Positions 43,619 through 54,621 of a DNA stretch of 64,000 bases are shown here, one piece after another. The notes beneath the pieces are model-generated. The model was not told the origin of the DNA, made no database searches, and saw only the letters and a list, made by a program, of their open reading frames with translations. The translations under genes and the position numbers were made by a program. Source of the DNA: Tetrapyrgos nigripes (Eukaryota; Basidiomycota; Agaricomycetes; Agaricales; Campanellaceae); contig JAACJM010000005.1 of assembly GCA_013368315.1 (NCBI GenBank), positions 806,001-870,000 on the forward strand, written 5' to 3'. Within the stretch, counting starts at the first letter, position 1; every line of letters begins with the position of its first letter.

Positions 43619-45094
43619 ATGGCCACTACCAATGATAATGCTTCTACTTTGAACTCTGGTGATGCCAACACTCCCACCTCGAACACTGGTGGCGATCCCT
43701 CCGCTTCTGCCAATGTTCCTACCAATAACATTACCCAAGGCACTGCCACTGCCACATCCACTTCCGCAATTAACCCTGCTGTGACAAACTCGACCGCACC
43801 CAATGCTAGTGGAGGTTCATCATCCACTGCTTCACCCCTTGGTAGTGGCACTCAGGTCAAGGTGCTCGTTCCAAAGACTACGATGGCCGAGTGTAACACA
43901 ATCGTTGATTGTTACTGTAAACACCAACATTTGAAGATTGGGGCAGTTTTGGAAATACAGGAGAAATTACATATGGTTCAGGGGATGTCAGATCAGGATC
44001 GGAAAGGTGGTTTGGCTGCATTCTTGGAGATGCTGGATAACGCAGATAAAGAAGAGGAGGAAGCAGTTAGTAGAGGGAAGAAAAGAGCCCGCAGTCCAGA
44101 TGAGTTGCCAGACAATCATGACACTCCTGATCCCCTGGTTGATTCACCTTTCCCAAGCAAGAAGGCATTGAAGGAGGATGACACAGAATATCCCTGGTCC
44201 AGGGGCAATCCGTTGTCAGCGGTTGCTATGGACAATCTTTCCCCTATCTGTCATCAAACTCTACCTCTTCTATCCAAGAATGTCGAAGACCCCAAGGAAG
44301 CTCTCCACTCCCTCCAATCGTCTCCTCTTTGCTCAGACCTCCCTGAATCTGAGCTTAAAGCTATTCTGCTCGGTAAACCAGTTAATCTCGACGTGGTCTT
44401 CACCTCTTTATACTCAAACGCGTACACGGAGGATCGAACAGAAGACCTGGCAGACGGAATCCAGATCAGATTTGGGAACCAGGTCCCATCAAAGCAAATC
44501 ACTGACTCCAACGAGTGGGGCGTGGTGTGGCATAAAGTTGTGACAGCTTATACTCGCATTTTTCCTCATCTCGAGTCGGATGTCAGGGCTTATGGGGAAT
44601 ACATTCATCGGCAGTTCGCAGCTGTCAAGAATACTTTCTATCCCCAAGTCATTCATTTTGACAAAGCTGTCCGCTCTCGCATCGCTAATTCCCGTTCCAT
44701 CCGTTTCACCGATTTCAGCCTCTTCTCTGATCTCAGAGAATCTCACATCAGCGACACAGGATCATGTGCTGATGAAGCTCCCCAGAAATCTAACCGCACC
44801 ATGCCTACCAAATCTAGAGTCCCAGTAACAATTGGAACATGGGATTTTGCTCTGCCTCTGCGAGTACTTGCACACGTCTTCATATTTGCAACGTCTGCGA
44901 GCTCCCTTCTCACAGAAGCTCTAAATGTCCCCTCCTTCCAAACAAAACCACTCCCCCTTCCTCCATTCTTCCTGCCAAACCTCCTCCATCAAATGTCCCT
45001 CCCCGTCAATAATTTCGCTCGCTTTGCCGTCCCTTTTCTTCTATTATTCCTTTTCTTCCTGATATTTGCTTCCCGAAACGGACTTTTTCTTTGA
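43619..45094 (+). pseudogene. DIRS-type gag-like ORF with zinc-knuckle reading in a shifted frame
   Basis: The N-terminal 80 residues are Ser/Thr/Asn-rich, followed by a helical segment and a bipartite basic stretch GKKRARSP. The conserved part is EWGVVWHKVVTAYTRIFPHL, YGEYIHRQFAAVKN and VIHFDKAVRSRIANSRSIRF. This is the capsid-like pattern (Trp ... Phe-Pro-His ... Tyr-x-x-x-Ile ... Asp-x-Ala-Val-Arg) of gag proteins that I know from Agaricomycete DIRS-type elements. From about 44830 the expected knuckle reads in another frame: GFCSASASTCTRLHICNVC, then ELPSHRSSKC (C-x6-C-x5-C-x2-C-x4-H-x4-C). So a frame change lies between 44750 and 44840, and the open tail up to 45094 is an artefact. No reverse transcriptase follows. 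Confidence 0.6.
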
Positions 45095-45156
45095 ATTTCT
45101 TTTTGGACTGTTGATTATTGCTCAATGACTGCATGCATGATTACTAGACCCCCTCT

Positions 45157-46145
45157 ATGGACGCTGGAGGCTATGTTTCAATGATTTCTATTTCGCCAAA
45201 CTCCAGGCAACCTGTTCGTGAGCCTTGGAGTTTGGAGAAGTTAATACACGAACGCGCCATTTGTCTCGGTTTTTCTATTGATACTTCTTCTTCTTCTTAT
45301 TATTATTCTGCTTTAAATTTCTACCTTACTTTCTGCAAGATTCATGACTTCCCCATCACCGCAGTTTTCATGTCTGCGCATATCAATCCTCGATCCGTCA
45401 ACAACTATCTCTCCGGTATTGCCAGTGAACTCGAGGTACACTACCCCGAGGTTCGTCAAGTCCGGAATTCATCCCTCGTCACATGCACAATGACTGGTTG
45501 TCTACAACGATGGGGGACTCCCATTAACAGAAAACTTCCCCTGTCCCATGACCAACTCGACATTATCATTCATTCCCTCTCCTCCTTCCAATCACATGAT
45601 GATTTCCTATTCAAAGCGATGGTGTTAACGGGGTTCCATGGGTTGCTTCGCTTGGGGGAAATCACAGATCCTTCAAAAAAACAACTCATCAATCGACGCA
45701 AAACTATGTTGCGGCATTCTGTAGATATCGCTGATCCGAACCAGTACTCCTTTTTCCTGCCCGGACATAAAGCTGATCGTTTCTTTGAGGGCAACCTTGT
45801 CGTCATTCAAACCACCAACTGTCCATCCAATTCCACTCCACAATTTCTTTCCTATCTCGACTCATGAGACGAACAATTCCCCTTCGCCCAGAACTTTGGA
45901 TCAGATCCAACGGCAAAGTTCCCACTCGTGACTGGTTTATCAAGAAGTTGAAGATGCTTCTTCCTGATGCCAACATCTCAGGTCATTCAATGCGTGCAGG
46001 GGGTGCCACTTCAATGGCGCAGGCTGGTGTTTCGCCGCATTTAATTCAGGCGGCTGGGCATTGGAGTTCTCGTACTTTTGAAATTTATATTCGTAAGAAT
46101 CCGGTTGTGCTTCATTCACTTCTTTTTGGTCAGCCGGCTCATTAA
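45157..46145 (+). pseudogene. Tyrosine recombinase of a DIRS-type element, with one TGA and one frame change
   Basis: The first part (45157-45866) has the core-binding domain (EKLIHERAICLGFSI, SYYYSALNFYLTFC, INPRSVNNYLSGI) and the first catalytic box, MVLTGFHGLLRLGEI, with the Arg. FFLPGHKADRFFEGN follows. The second part (45884-46145) has SGHSMRAGGATSMAQAG (His-x-x-Arg), then LIQAAGHWSSRTFEIYIRKN with the His/Trp and the nucleophile Tyr. All catalytic residues (Arg, His-x-x-Arg, His, Tyr) are visible. The parts are separated by TGA at 45865-45867 and a frame change near 45885. Before PITAVFMS a short stretch seems to be missing. The enzyme would integrate circular element DNA. It begins only about 60 bp after the gag ORF, so the RT/RNase H ORF expected between them is missing. 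Confidence 0.8.
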
Positions 46146-46460
46146 AGATTATTTTTCAATCCTTTGTCGCTGTTTCAGGGCATTGGACTTTTGTTCTAGA
46201 CTTTTCTCCCTCTGTTGCTGTTTCAGGGCATTGGGGTTTTCTTGATTCACCTGCTTGTCATTGTTTTTGTGGCTGTTCTCAACCCTTTTCCAAACTTTTG
46301 AAAATAAATAAAATCCCCTTCCCTTCGCTCCCATTCCATAGCTCCATAGCCCTTTCCTTTCATGCTAATGTCATTTATTGTACGGGCGGCCTCTCGGGGT
46401 CGTCGCGAATCCGCCTATATCTTTTTTGCCCAATTTTTCTTGACTCGCGTTAGAAGGCGT
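46146..46460. other. Probable 3' end of the DIRS-type element
   Basis: GCTGTTTCAGGGCATTGG occurs twice (about 46168 and 46212). A GC-rich CGGGCGGCCTCTCGGGGTCG follows near 46383. Elements of this type end in complex repeats, but the border was not determined. Confidence 0.3.
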
Positions 46461-46469
46461 AGCAATTAG

Positions 46470-47849
46470 ATGCTAGAAAAATCGGATTTTTATTCTAATG
46501 GCTGTTTGCAGTGCATGAAAGCTGTTGGAGCAGTGCTGGTGATTGTTTCCCATGGCCCAGGGTTGGGTGGGAAGATACCCATGGTCAATAGCACCCTAAA
46601 TCTGGATTTGGAATAGGAATAGGGGCTGTGGCTGAACCAAAAAACACAAAAAACATTTCCAGTGCCGGCAATTAAAAATGAATTAGGCACATCAGAGAGT
46701 ACATCCTGGGTGACTAAATCATAATTTCAAATTAGATTTGCAAGATATGGCCAAAATACTGTACAAATATAGCAGCTCTGATTGTCATGTGGGTTGGTAT
46801 GATACTACATTGACAGTTTCCAAATATGGGGATATAGCCAATTCTATTAGATATTCAGGTGTTGGGGTGCTATGCCCAAAATACTGTCCAGAAATAGCAA
46901 AATTTGAAATGGCCATGGACACTACATAATATACCATTGGATATATGTGTAAATATTTTTGCTGGAGTATTTTGGGTCCCTGAATCAGAATTTCCACAGT
47001 GGCTGCAGTGCTATTCAATATGTACCCCTAACCAAAGGTATCTGTGGCACCTGCATATATCTGGTTTATAAATTTGTGTGGACAGGTATATATATGTATT
47101 TCAATGTTTTCAACATGAATGTGAGGTTCTAATTGCTATATCTCCAGGCTACCTGACTCTACAGTCCAAAATACTTGTCAAATTTTTCAAAACTTCATAC
47201 TATACTATTGGATATATGTATAAATATTTTCACAAGGGTATTTCGAGTCCATGAATCTGAATCTCCACTTATATAAGCCATGTTTACATTGGTTCTTGTG
47301 CTATTAAATCATTACCCCTAAACAAAGGTCCCTGTGGTACCTGCAAATATCTCCTTTATAAATTTGTGTGAGTGGGTATATAGATGTTATTCAACACCCT
47401 GAACGTGAATTCAAGATTAAAACTGCTATATATCCAAGATCCAAGACTCTATGTTAGGTTTATTCTCTGAAAAGCGAAAATAGTATAGGCATATCTCATC
47501 CCACAGCTGTAGCTGTAAAACTTTTTACAAAGTTGTCGTTATCTTAACGTCTTGGCAATTGCAGAAGTCGACGTTAATTTTTGGCAGGGTTAATGTCAAC
47601 TTTTGCAGGGTCTGGGGGGTGGCCAAGAGCTTTCCTAAATGGGACAAAAGCTCCAGAAATCTGTAACATATGTCACAAATGTGACAAATACTTAAAAATG
47701 CATAACAGGCTGTCACTACTCCTTTTGTGGCAGGTTGGGCTGGGTTTTTCCCACCCTCCTTTGTCCTATAATTGTTCTAGCGGCCATTATGTGGCAAAAA
47801 ATCTCAAAAATCTCAACAAATACTGAAAATATTCATACCTTTGTTGTGA
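46470..47849. repeat. Non-coding dispersed repeat related to 49960-50700 and 51860-51985
   Basis: CTAGAAAAATCGGATTTTTA followed by about 120 bp is repeated, with an internal deletion, at about 51863-51985. Other parts (ATGGCCAAAATACTGT, CCTGTGGCACCTGCATAT) recur at 50290 and 50610 inside the large TIR element. No gene is present. Confidence 0.6.
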
Positions 47850-47882
47850 TGATATAACACCTCAGGCAACCCCCTGGGGGAC

Positions 47883-48958
47883 GGGCCACCAAGTTCTCAA
47901 GCTACTACTTAAGCTACACTCTCAAGCTACCCTTAAGCTACACTGAGACTATCTCAATGTTGCTCCAGCTACTCTTGAGCTATCTCAAAATGATGGAAAA
48001 TAAACTTCTATGCCTATGAAATGCCTTTGATGACGTAATCTCTTTTGAATTTGTCTAAACTATTTTGGCTTGTAAAACTATTGTCATTGCCTCTGAATAC
48101 TAGAAAGTCATTAATCTGGATATGCATGTTCTCTCTAGATCACTTCTCTAGATCACTGTATTTCTATTTCTGCAATTTTAAAGTTTATGTACTCAACTCA
48201 TTAGAGGCTAAACTAATTGGCAATGAAGAATGTGGTATGTACAATATACATCTGCTCAATAAATGGCTCTTTCAATGCAAGTAACTTAATATAAAATGAA
48301 GTGTAGTGAAGTTGACTAGACTGGAATAAGGACAGTCATACCCAAAATGTAAAGTCAAGCTACCCTCAAGCCACACTCAAGCCACACTCAGGCCACCTTA
48401 AGCTACACGCAAGCTATAGTCAAGCTACTCAAGCTACAGTCAAGCTACTCAAGCTACAGTCAAGCTACTCAGGCTACTCTCAAGCTACCCCAAGCTACTC
48501 TCAAGCTTCCTCCAGCTACTTTATATGCCCCTAAAATGCCTTTGATGCGTCCTAATTCCTCTTGAATATGTCTAGACTATTTTTTGGCTTGTAAAATGAT
48601 TGACATTGCCTTTGTATACTAAAACCTCATTCATAGGATCTGCCTGTTCTCTCTGGGTCACTATATTCACAAGGCAAGCTGTCTAACACAGCTGGAAAAA
48701 TCTAGCAAAGACTTGCACAAAATGAGACTGCAATTTTAAAGTGTATGTAATTGACTCTGTAGAAGCTAAACCAATTTGCAATGAGGCATCTCCTTGATGA
48801 ATGGCCCTTCAAATGTGAGTAACTTGTTGTGAAACAAAGTGTAGTGAAGTTGATTACAGTAGCATAAGCACAGCCACACCCAAAAAGGAGAGTCAAGCTA
48901 CACTCAAGCTACTCAAGCTCGGGTAGCTTGAATAGTAGCTTGAAAAACCAGATGCCCC
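47883..48958. mobile_element. AAGCTAC-type TIR element nested in the large element
   Basis: Begins GGGCCACCAAGTTCTCAAGC and ends (complement) GGGGCATCTGGTTTTTCAAG, flanked by the 8-bp repeat TGGGGGAC (47875-47882 and 48959-48966). It is related, in inverted orientation, to 20047-21806, including the duplicated internal block and CTCAAGCTAC minisatellite (48360-48520). No ORF of interest. Confidence 0.8.
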
Positions 48959-49123
48959 TGGGGGACCTATTAGGTTGTTCAAAACCATGGTTTTTACCCC
49001 CCTACTAGGTCCCAAATACCAGGTAGGCCACCATTCCTGCCATTTATATGGTAGTCAATGGTAGCTACCTGGTAGCCTGTTGGTAATTGGCTTTTGGCCT
49101 CCTTGGTAGCTGCATTCAGGCCA

Positions 49124-49402
49124 CACTGGGTGCAAACACTTGTAATTCCTTGGATATACAGAGGAATTACATAAGACTTACACTGGTACACTCAATATGT
49201 AAGTCCACTTGACTTACTGAAGTATTACCAGAGACCAAGAAAAATAGAACAATTATATATGACTATTGTAAGGCATGAAGTCTCACAGTGGTCTTTGGTA
49301 ATACTTCAGTAAGTCAAGTGGACTTACATATTGAGTGTACTAGTGTAAGTCTTGTGTAATTCCTCTGTATATCCAAGGAATTACAAGTGTTTGCACCCAG
49401 TG
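49124..49402. mobile_element. CACTG-type foldback MITE with 3-bp target duplication
   Basis: It is 279 bp, starting CACTGGGTGCAAACACTTGT and ending with its complement, with inverted arms of about 105 bp that are nearly identical. It is flanked by CCA on both sides (49121-49123 and 49403-49405). The uninterrupted sequence is visible in the opposite arm of the host element (complement near 51050), which confirms the borders. CACT ends and 3-bp duplication indicate the CACTA (En/Spm) superfamily. Confidence 0.88.
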
Positions 49403-51240
49403 CCATGGTGGTACCATGGTAGCAACCACTCTAGTCACTCTGTTACAGGGCGTCTGGGGTCTTCCTATTTTCTTTTTGCCTTATTTTGGCTCATATGATT
49501 CCTCTACATATATAGTTTTCTGCATATGGTCTTACATCTGAATGTGCTACAAGGTGGCCCTAGACTGTACTTTGTTTCATCTATAGAGTTAGCAGTGTTG
49601 GAAGTACTAGATATGATGTTGCTCAGCTATTACAGACTTATCATTAATGGCATCATGAATGAGTATATATGAGTTCAGACAAAGAAAATTCTTTTAAGTG
49701 GAGTTCAGCCATCTATTAATTTGATTTTGGTAATTGGTAGCTACCATCTACTCCCAGGCACCTACCATGCTCATGTGTATCAGACAGGTAGCTACCAACT
49801 TGTTACATGTAATGCTGGTAGCTGCCTGGCTGTATATGGTAGCTACCTTGCCTTGGTCAGGTCAGAATGGTAGCTCCCCAGTGTGTTCTGGTAGCTACCA
49901 TAACCTGGTCAGGACAGAATGGTAGTTCCCTGGCATGCCATGGTAGCTGCCAGCATTAGGCCTTCCTATTTTGGGAAATCTTGTCATGTCCAAAAACTTC
50001 TAGATTTCGGACTTCAAGCAGTAATTCCTTTTTTTGGAAAACATGCGCTCATTGCTGCTGAGAGATTTTTCCCATGACTCCTAATTTGATTGGGAGGTGC
50101 ATGCGGTCAGTAGGGTCCAGAATCTGCAAACGGAATAGGGGTGGAGGCTGTGGCTGGCTCAGAAAATGCATAATAAATTCCTGGAGCCAGCAATGAAAAA
50201 TAGTGTGGGTAGGTAATAGGGTATATTTTGGGTCGCTGAATCTGAATATTCAATTAGATTTGCAATATCTATGATGGTTATGGAGATATGGCCAAAATAC
50301 TGTCCAAATATAGCACAAGAGCAGGATAGGTACTGCTGCTTTCCTCAAATCAGCTCAATATTCATGTGAGTGGGTAGGATACTGCATTTGGACTCCCTGA
50401 ACTTGACAATCAAATCCTAAGAAGCTATGCCAAAACCAATGTCCTAGAATGGCAAAACTTGAGATGGCCATGGACAATGCATGCTATAGCATTGAATATG
50501 AGTATAAATATGTCTACTGGGGTTATTTGGGTCTCTGAGTTCAAATATCCTCTTCGATGGAGGAGATAGTAAGGGGTTCTGGCTCTATTTAGTAGGTACC
50601 CCTAAACATGGATACCTGTGGCACCTGCATATGGAAGCTTTATAAAATGCTTTGTCTGGGTAAATAAGTGTTATTCAGTGTCCTGAACACAAATATGATG
50701 TCATAATTGCTATTTCTTCAAATTCCAGGACTCAATTCCTGATTTGTTCTCAAAAAAGCGAAAATGGCACTGATTTCCACCTTCATTGGATATATACATA
50801 CCCTTTGGGTATTGTCTTGGCATTCTAAGGGATTCACAATGGTTTTATATCATAATGCTTTGATTACAGAGAGTTTGGCATTCCTCGCTAGAAGACATGC
50901 ATAGATATAGCCTTAAGTGCTAGATGTACCAGTATGCAGAAAACTATATATGTAGAGGAATCATATGAGCCAGAATTAGGCAAAAAAAATAGGAAGACTC
51001 CAGACACCCTGTAACAGAGTGACTAGAGTGGTTGCTACCATGGTACCACCATGGCCTGAATGCAGCTACCAAGGAGGCCAAAAACCAATTACCAACAGGC
51101 TACCAGGTAGCTACCATTGACTACCATATAAATGGCAGGAATGGTGGGCTACCTGGTATTTGGGACCTAGTAGGGGGGTAAAAACCATGATTTTGAACAA
51201 CCTAAGTCCCCCAGGGGGGGTTGCCTGAGGTGTGATATAA

Positions 51241-52983
51241 TAGGGGTATGACTAATGGAGGTCACTTTTGCAAAGTATAGCATATCACTTTTACAAACGC
51301 AGATGTATTGAGTGCTAGCTACGTGTACATGCAAGCTGTAGACTACGTGGTCATGTGAGTACATCAGGCCTAGACCTCCCCAAAACCCCTACTCCAATGT
51401 GGCTCGACTTGGCTCTGGCTAAGCTGAGAGCTAAGCCGATGTTTAGCTAAGCTGAGTCAAGCAAACATAGAGCCAGCTCTGTGTGACTCAGCTCTGACTC
51501 ACTTACAGTTTAGAATAGAGATCTCCCATACAAAAAACCCTACTGATGTGAATGCAGAAATGACCCAGGGTCTATGTAGAGCAGCTAAATAGATACAGTC
51601 AAATATGAATTGTTGTTCAATAGACCTATCAGCCTGTAGAAAATTATGTGAACGGCTCTATTGCTCTGTATTCAATGAACAATTGTTGACTCCATGCAGC
51701 TCAAGCCAGAGTCAATGAGCTGTTTACAGCTCAAAAGCCAAGTCAAGGTTATGACATTATCAAGCCATTAATAGCCGAGCCAGAGTGAGCTGGAGTGGAG
51801 CTGGTGCAACACTAGTGGTAGGGTACAGGGCATTTCCTTTTGGGGAAGACTGGTCAAAAAATGCTAGAAAAATCGGATTTTTATTCTAATGGCTGTTTGC
51901 AGTGCATGGAAGCTGCTGGAGCAATGGGAAGGTACCCATGGTCAATAGCACCCTAAATCTGGATTTGGAATAGGAATAGGTTGACAGAGTTATTACCTTT
52001 CTTTCATTGTCGTTATTGTGAAGTCAGAAGGTCCAAGAGTCAAGGAAAACTGTCCATACATCCCCATTCTTTCATGCACCAACTCTCTTCGCTCGTCAAC
52101 CCTCCCCCCTTTCCCCCCTGTTTGCTTATTCCTCTATGATCCTCTTCTTCGTCACTCAATGAACCCATCCTATCATCAACCAGTTCTGTGGTCCACCACA
52201 CATTTCCAGCACTACTTTGCTTCCCCAATACTGTCCAGCAATGAATCTGGTTGAGGCGGCATTATGGATATGAGCTGGCAGAATTGAATGCTCTCAGGCC
52301 TTGTGCTGAGGAGAGATAAGACGGAGGTTTGACATTGGGTGTGGGCAATACTGGACCAGGGATATGGCAGTGGATGACGAGGTTACCGTTGATGATTGAA
52401 GATGTACAGTTGAGGGGTGCAACCCAGCATCTCCCATAAAGTTCGAGCCATGCCTCGAACTACATGACATGCTGGCCTTGCAGGGCCTTTTTCATAGATT
52501 TTCAAATCTAATGCTATGCTGAACCGAAGTCAGAACTGTGCCTACTGCTCAACACTCCCCTCACTCCAAATCACTGACATGGACCCAAACACTATCGACT
52601 GGGAAATTGTTTGTTGATCCGTAAAATTGAAATCATCTCTAACACTCTTGAGAGTTGATAGGAAAATGATAATGAGATACAGAGCCTGCATAGTGAAAAG
52701 ATAAATAGAATGAAATGAGATTAACCCTGAGAATATCAAGTACACTGTAAGGACTCACAGCAATCAAAGGCATAGCAGCTGTATATGTCTGTGTTGCCAA
52801 ACTCGAAGATTTACCCGAAATTTGAGAGATGAATGTGAAGGCAACCTATGGCTGAGTAAATCATCTGGATTCATGTTCTCATCTGAAAGTTTCATACGCA
52901 CCCAGATACAAAAATAAATCAATCCCGACTGAACCAGCAACACTAGGAGCTTTTGAATTTTGGCATCATTTGATGCAATCTGG
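51241..52983. other. No gene recognised; one repeat fragment
   Basis: A TCAGCTCTGAC/GAGCCAAGTC-type imperfect repeat occurs around 51400-51800. 51863-51985 copies the start of the repeat at 46470. 52018-52254 is an ORF without domains. Confidence 0.35.
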
Positions 52984-53290
52984 TGTTACAAGGCCCTTTA
53001 GGGACTCGTTCTTATAATCTCAGGTTTCCACGTGTGGCTATGTCATTTAGATACCTCAGTATCCGGTCTTTCTTTTGACCCGAAGCCGGTACCAGGATTT
53101 GCCACCAAGCCGTGTGCCTTGCCTCCTTCAGATTGCCTGGGAACCCAGGAGTACAGGACAGTGTCTGGAATACTGTACTAGTCACCGTTATGTAGTTATG
53201 TAGTAGTAGCTTACTGGGTAGCATCAAGGAGGTAGGGGAGAATAGAGGCCACATGTGGTGGAACAAACAACCTAAGCATGTAGCCAAACA
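52984..53290. repeat. Fragment of the TACGAGGC MITE-like family
   Basis: GTTACAAGGCCCTTTAGGGA and the following CTCGTTCTTATAATCTCAGG stretch are related to the repeat ends at 1243 (minus) and 17936. The right end was not found. Confidence 0.4.
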
Positions 53291-53704
53291 ATGTGTCCAA
53301 GCCTGCCCCCCTTCTCTGTCATGGTTTCCCTGGGTGAGGTGGTCCAGTTACTGTCTGGAGCCTCAATAGACATCTCAAAGATACTTGTATCCCAGGTTAC
53401 TGCATTCGTTCTTCTCAGTTTTCGCCTGAAGAACAACATTCTCGCAATTTGGCCTTCATGGCAGCATCCAAACAACATTCCACCAATACTCCCAAACAAA
53501 GTCATCGCCTTTCTTCAAGATGGATGTGATATGAACTACAACATCGTCGAAACTCTCTGGACAGCAGTGAAGGACATTGTACGGAAGGAGGACAAGAGGG
53601 GAAAGGAGATGTTCATTCCAGAGGGCTCTTGGCTTCTTCCAGCGAAAGAAAGTACAGGTGCCGTCTTCACTGCATGCTGTACATGGAAAATCACACTAAC
53701 ATAG
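53291..53704 (+). pseudogene. ORF fragment with a LPxxVIAFL motif, possibly transposon-associated
   Basis: A 137-codon frame contains PPILPNKVIAFLQDGCDMNY and VETLWTAVKDIVRKED. The LP-x2-V-x2-FL ... W-x3-KD-x-V pattern reminds me of N-terminal regions of KDZ-transposon-associated cysteine-cluster proteins of Agaricomycetes. The cysteine cluster itself is not present (the end SWLLPAKESTGAVFTACC is different). Identification is weak. Confidence 0.3.
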
Positions 53705-54621
53705 CACTGAGTTAGTAAAGAAAAGCTTTTAGAAAAAGATTGAATAGTACACACACTAACAAAACCCTTTCCTGTATTTGGACCTCTCCTAGTGACAGCC
53801 CAGTCAAGAAATATCAAGGGGCACGCGTGGCAGATGCAAAACAGATCCCATTCGTATGAGAACTTGTCGAGGTCATCCTCCTGGCTCATGCAAAGGATCT
53901 AGAAGGATTAAAAATGTGTACTGTTAGTAAATTGTGACTCCCTGACAAATGCACAGCTTACTGCCAAGAACCAGTGAAGGTGAGAGCATGAAAGATGGCC
54001 TAAAAGCAGTAACTGTTGAATTGGCAAATTAGTAAGCAGCCATCAACATTAGATTAGATAGAGATTAGATAGTAATCTAGTTAGTCACGCTTACTTTACA
54101 TCAGAAGTTCTTAGATAAGTAGTCACATGTACTATCTAGAACAGTATAAAAGGGCTTGTAGATTACCCTACAAAAGCAAGGATTTCCCTTACTACTCATC
54201 GTTCATAACCTCTAACAAACCGCTCTAACAAGCACTTTTACATCCCCAGGTAAGTATGCAGTTGCAGCTATGTATATAGAACATAGCCTGCTCAACAGGT
54301 TATGGGCCCACAAGCCCTGGACATCGTGCTATCACTGGCAGCTGTCCTAGACTGCGTAATACCTGGTAGCGCCCCTGTGGCTGCTTGAATGTCGCCCTCT
54401 GTGGCAGACTTTTTTACATGCGCCTTCATGGCTGCTGGATGTGCTCAGTAGTGCCTTCATGGCTGCACGCTGATGTATTGCACACCGGGGATAATCACTG
54501 TCATAAGCGCGCTAGCTGCAGCTTTTCATTTATTTCATGGCATGTCCTTAACGCCACCACTTATCTTGCATATAGGATGTTATGCTGACAGATGATTATA
54601 TCCCCAGATCACATTTTGAAA

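Larger units (their letters stand above)
47858..51232. mobile_element. Large TIR element with 8-bp target duplication and two nested insertions
   Basis: Ends are CACCTCAGGCAACCCCCTGG at 47858 and its complement ending CCTGAGGTG at 51232, flanked by the direct 8-bp repeat TGATATAA (47850-47857 and 51233-51240). After removing the nested element at 47883-48958 the inverted repeats continue for about 180 bp with few differences (TAGGTTGTTCAAAACCATGG on the left, with its partner ending at 51204). GGTAGCTACC motifs cluster at 49735-49945. No transposase is recognised. The 8-bp duplication is typical of hAT-like elements. Confidence 0.85.

Noticed and set aside
45006..45094. Hydrophobic C-terminus of the gag-like ORF as a membrane anchor
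   Set aside because: The zinc-knuckle continues in another frame, so this tail is a frameshift product.
51863..51985. Target duplication or end of a second large element
   Set aside because: It copies only about 120 bp of the repeat at 46470, with a deletion, and no borders could be defined.
54364..54373. TGGTAGCGCC, the initiator-Met-tRNA primer-binding motif of some copia elements
   Set aside because: It lies 66 bp downstream of the LTR end instead of directly after it, so it is probably a coincidence.
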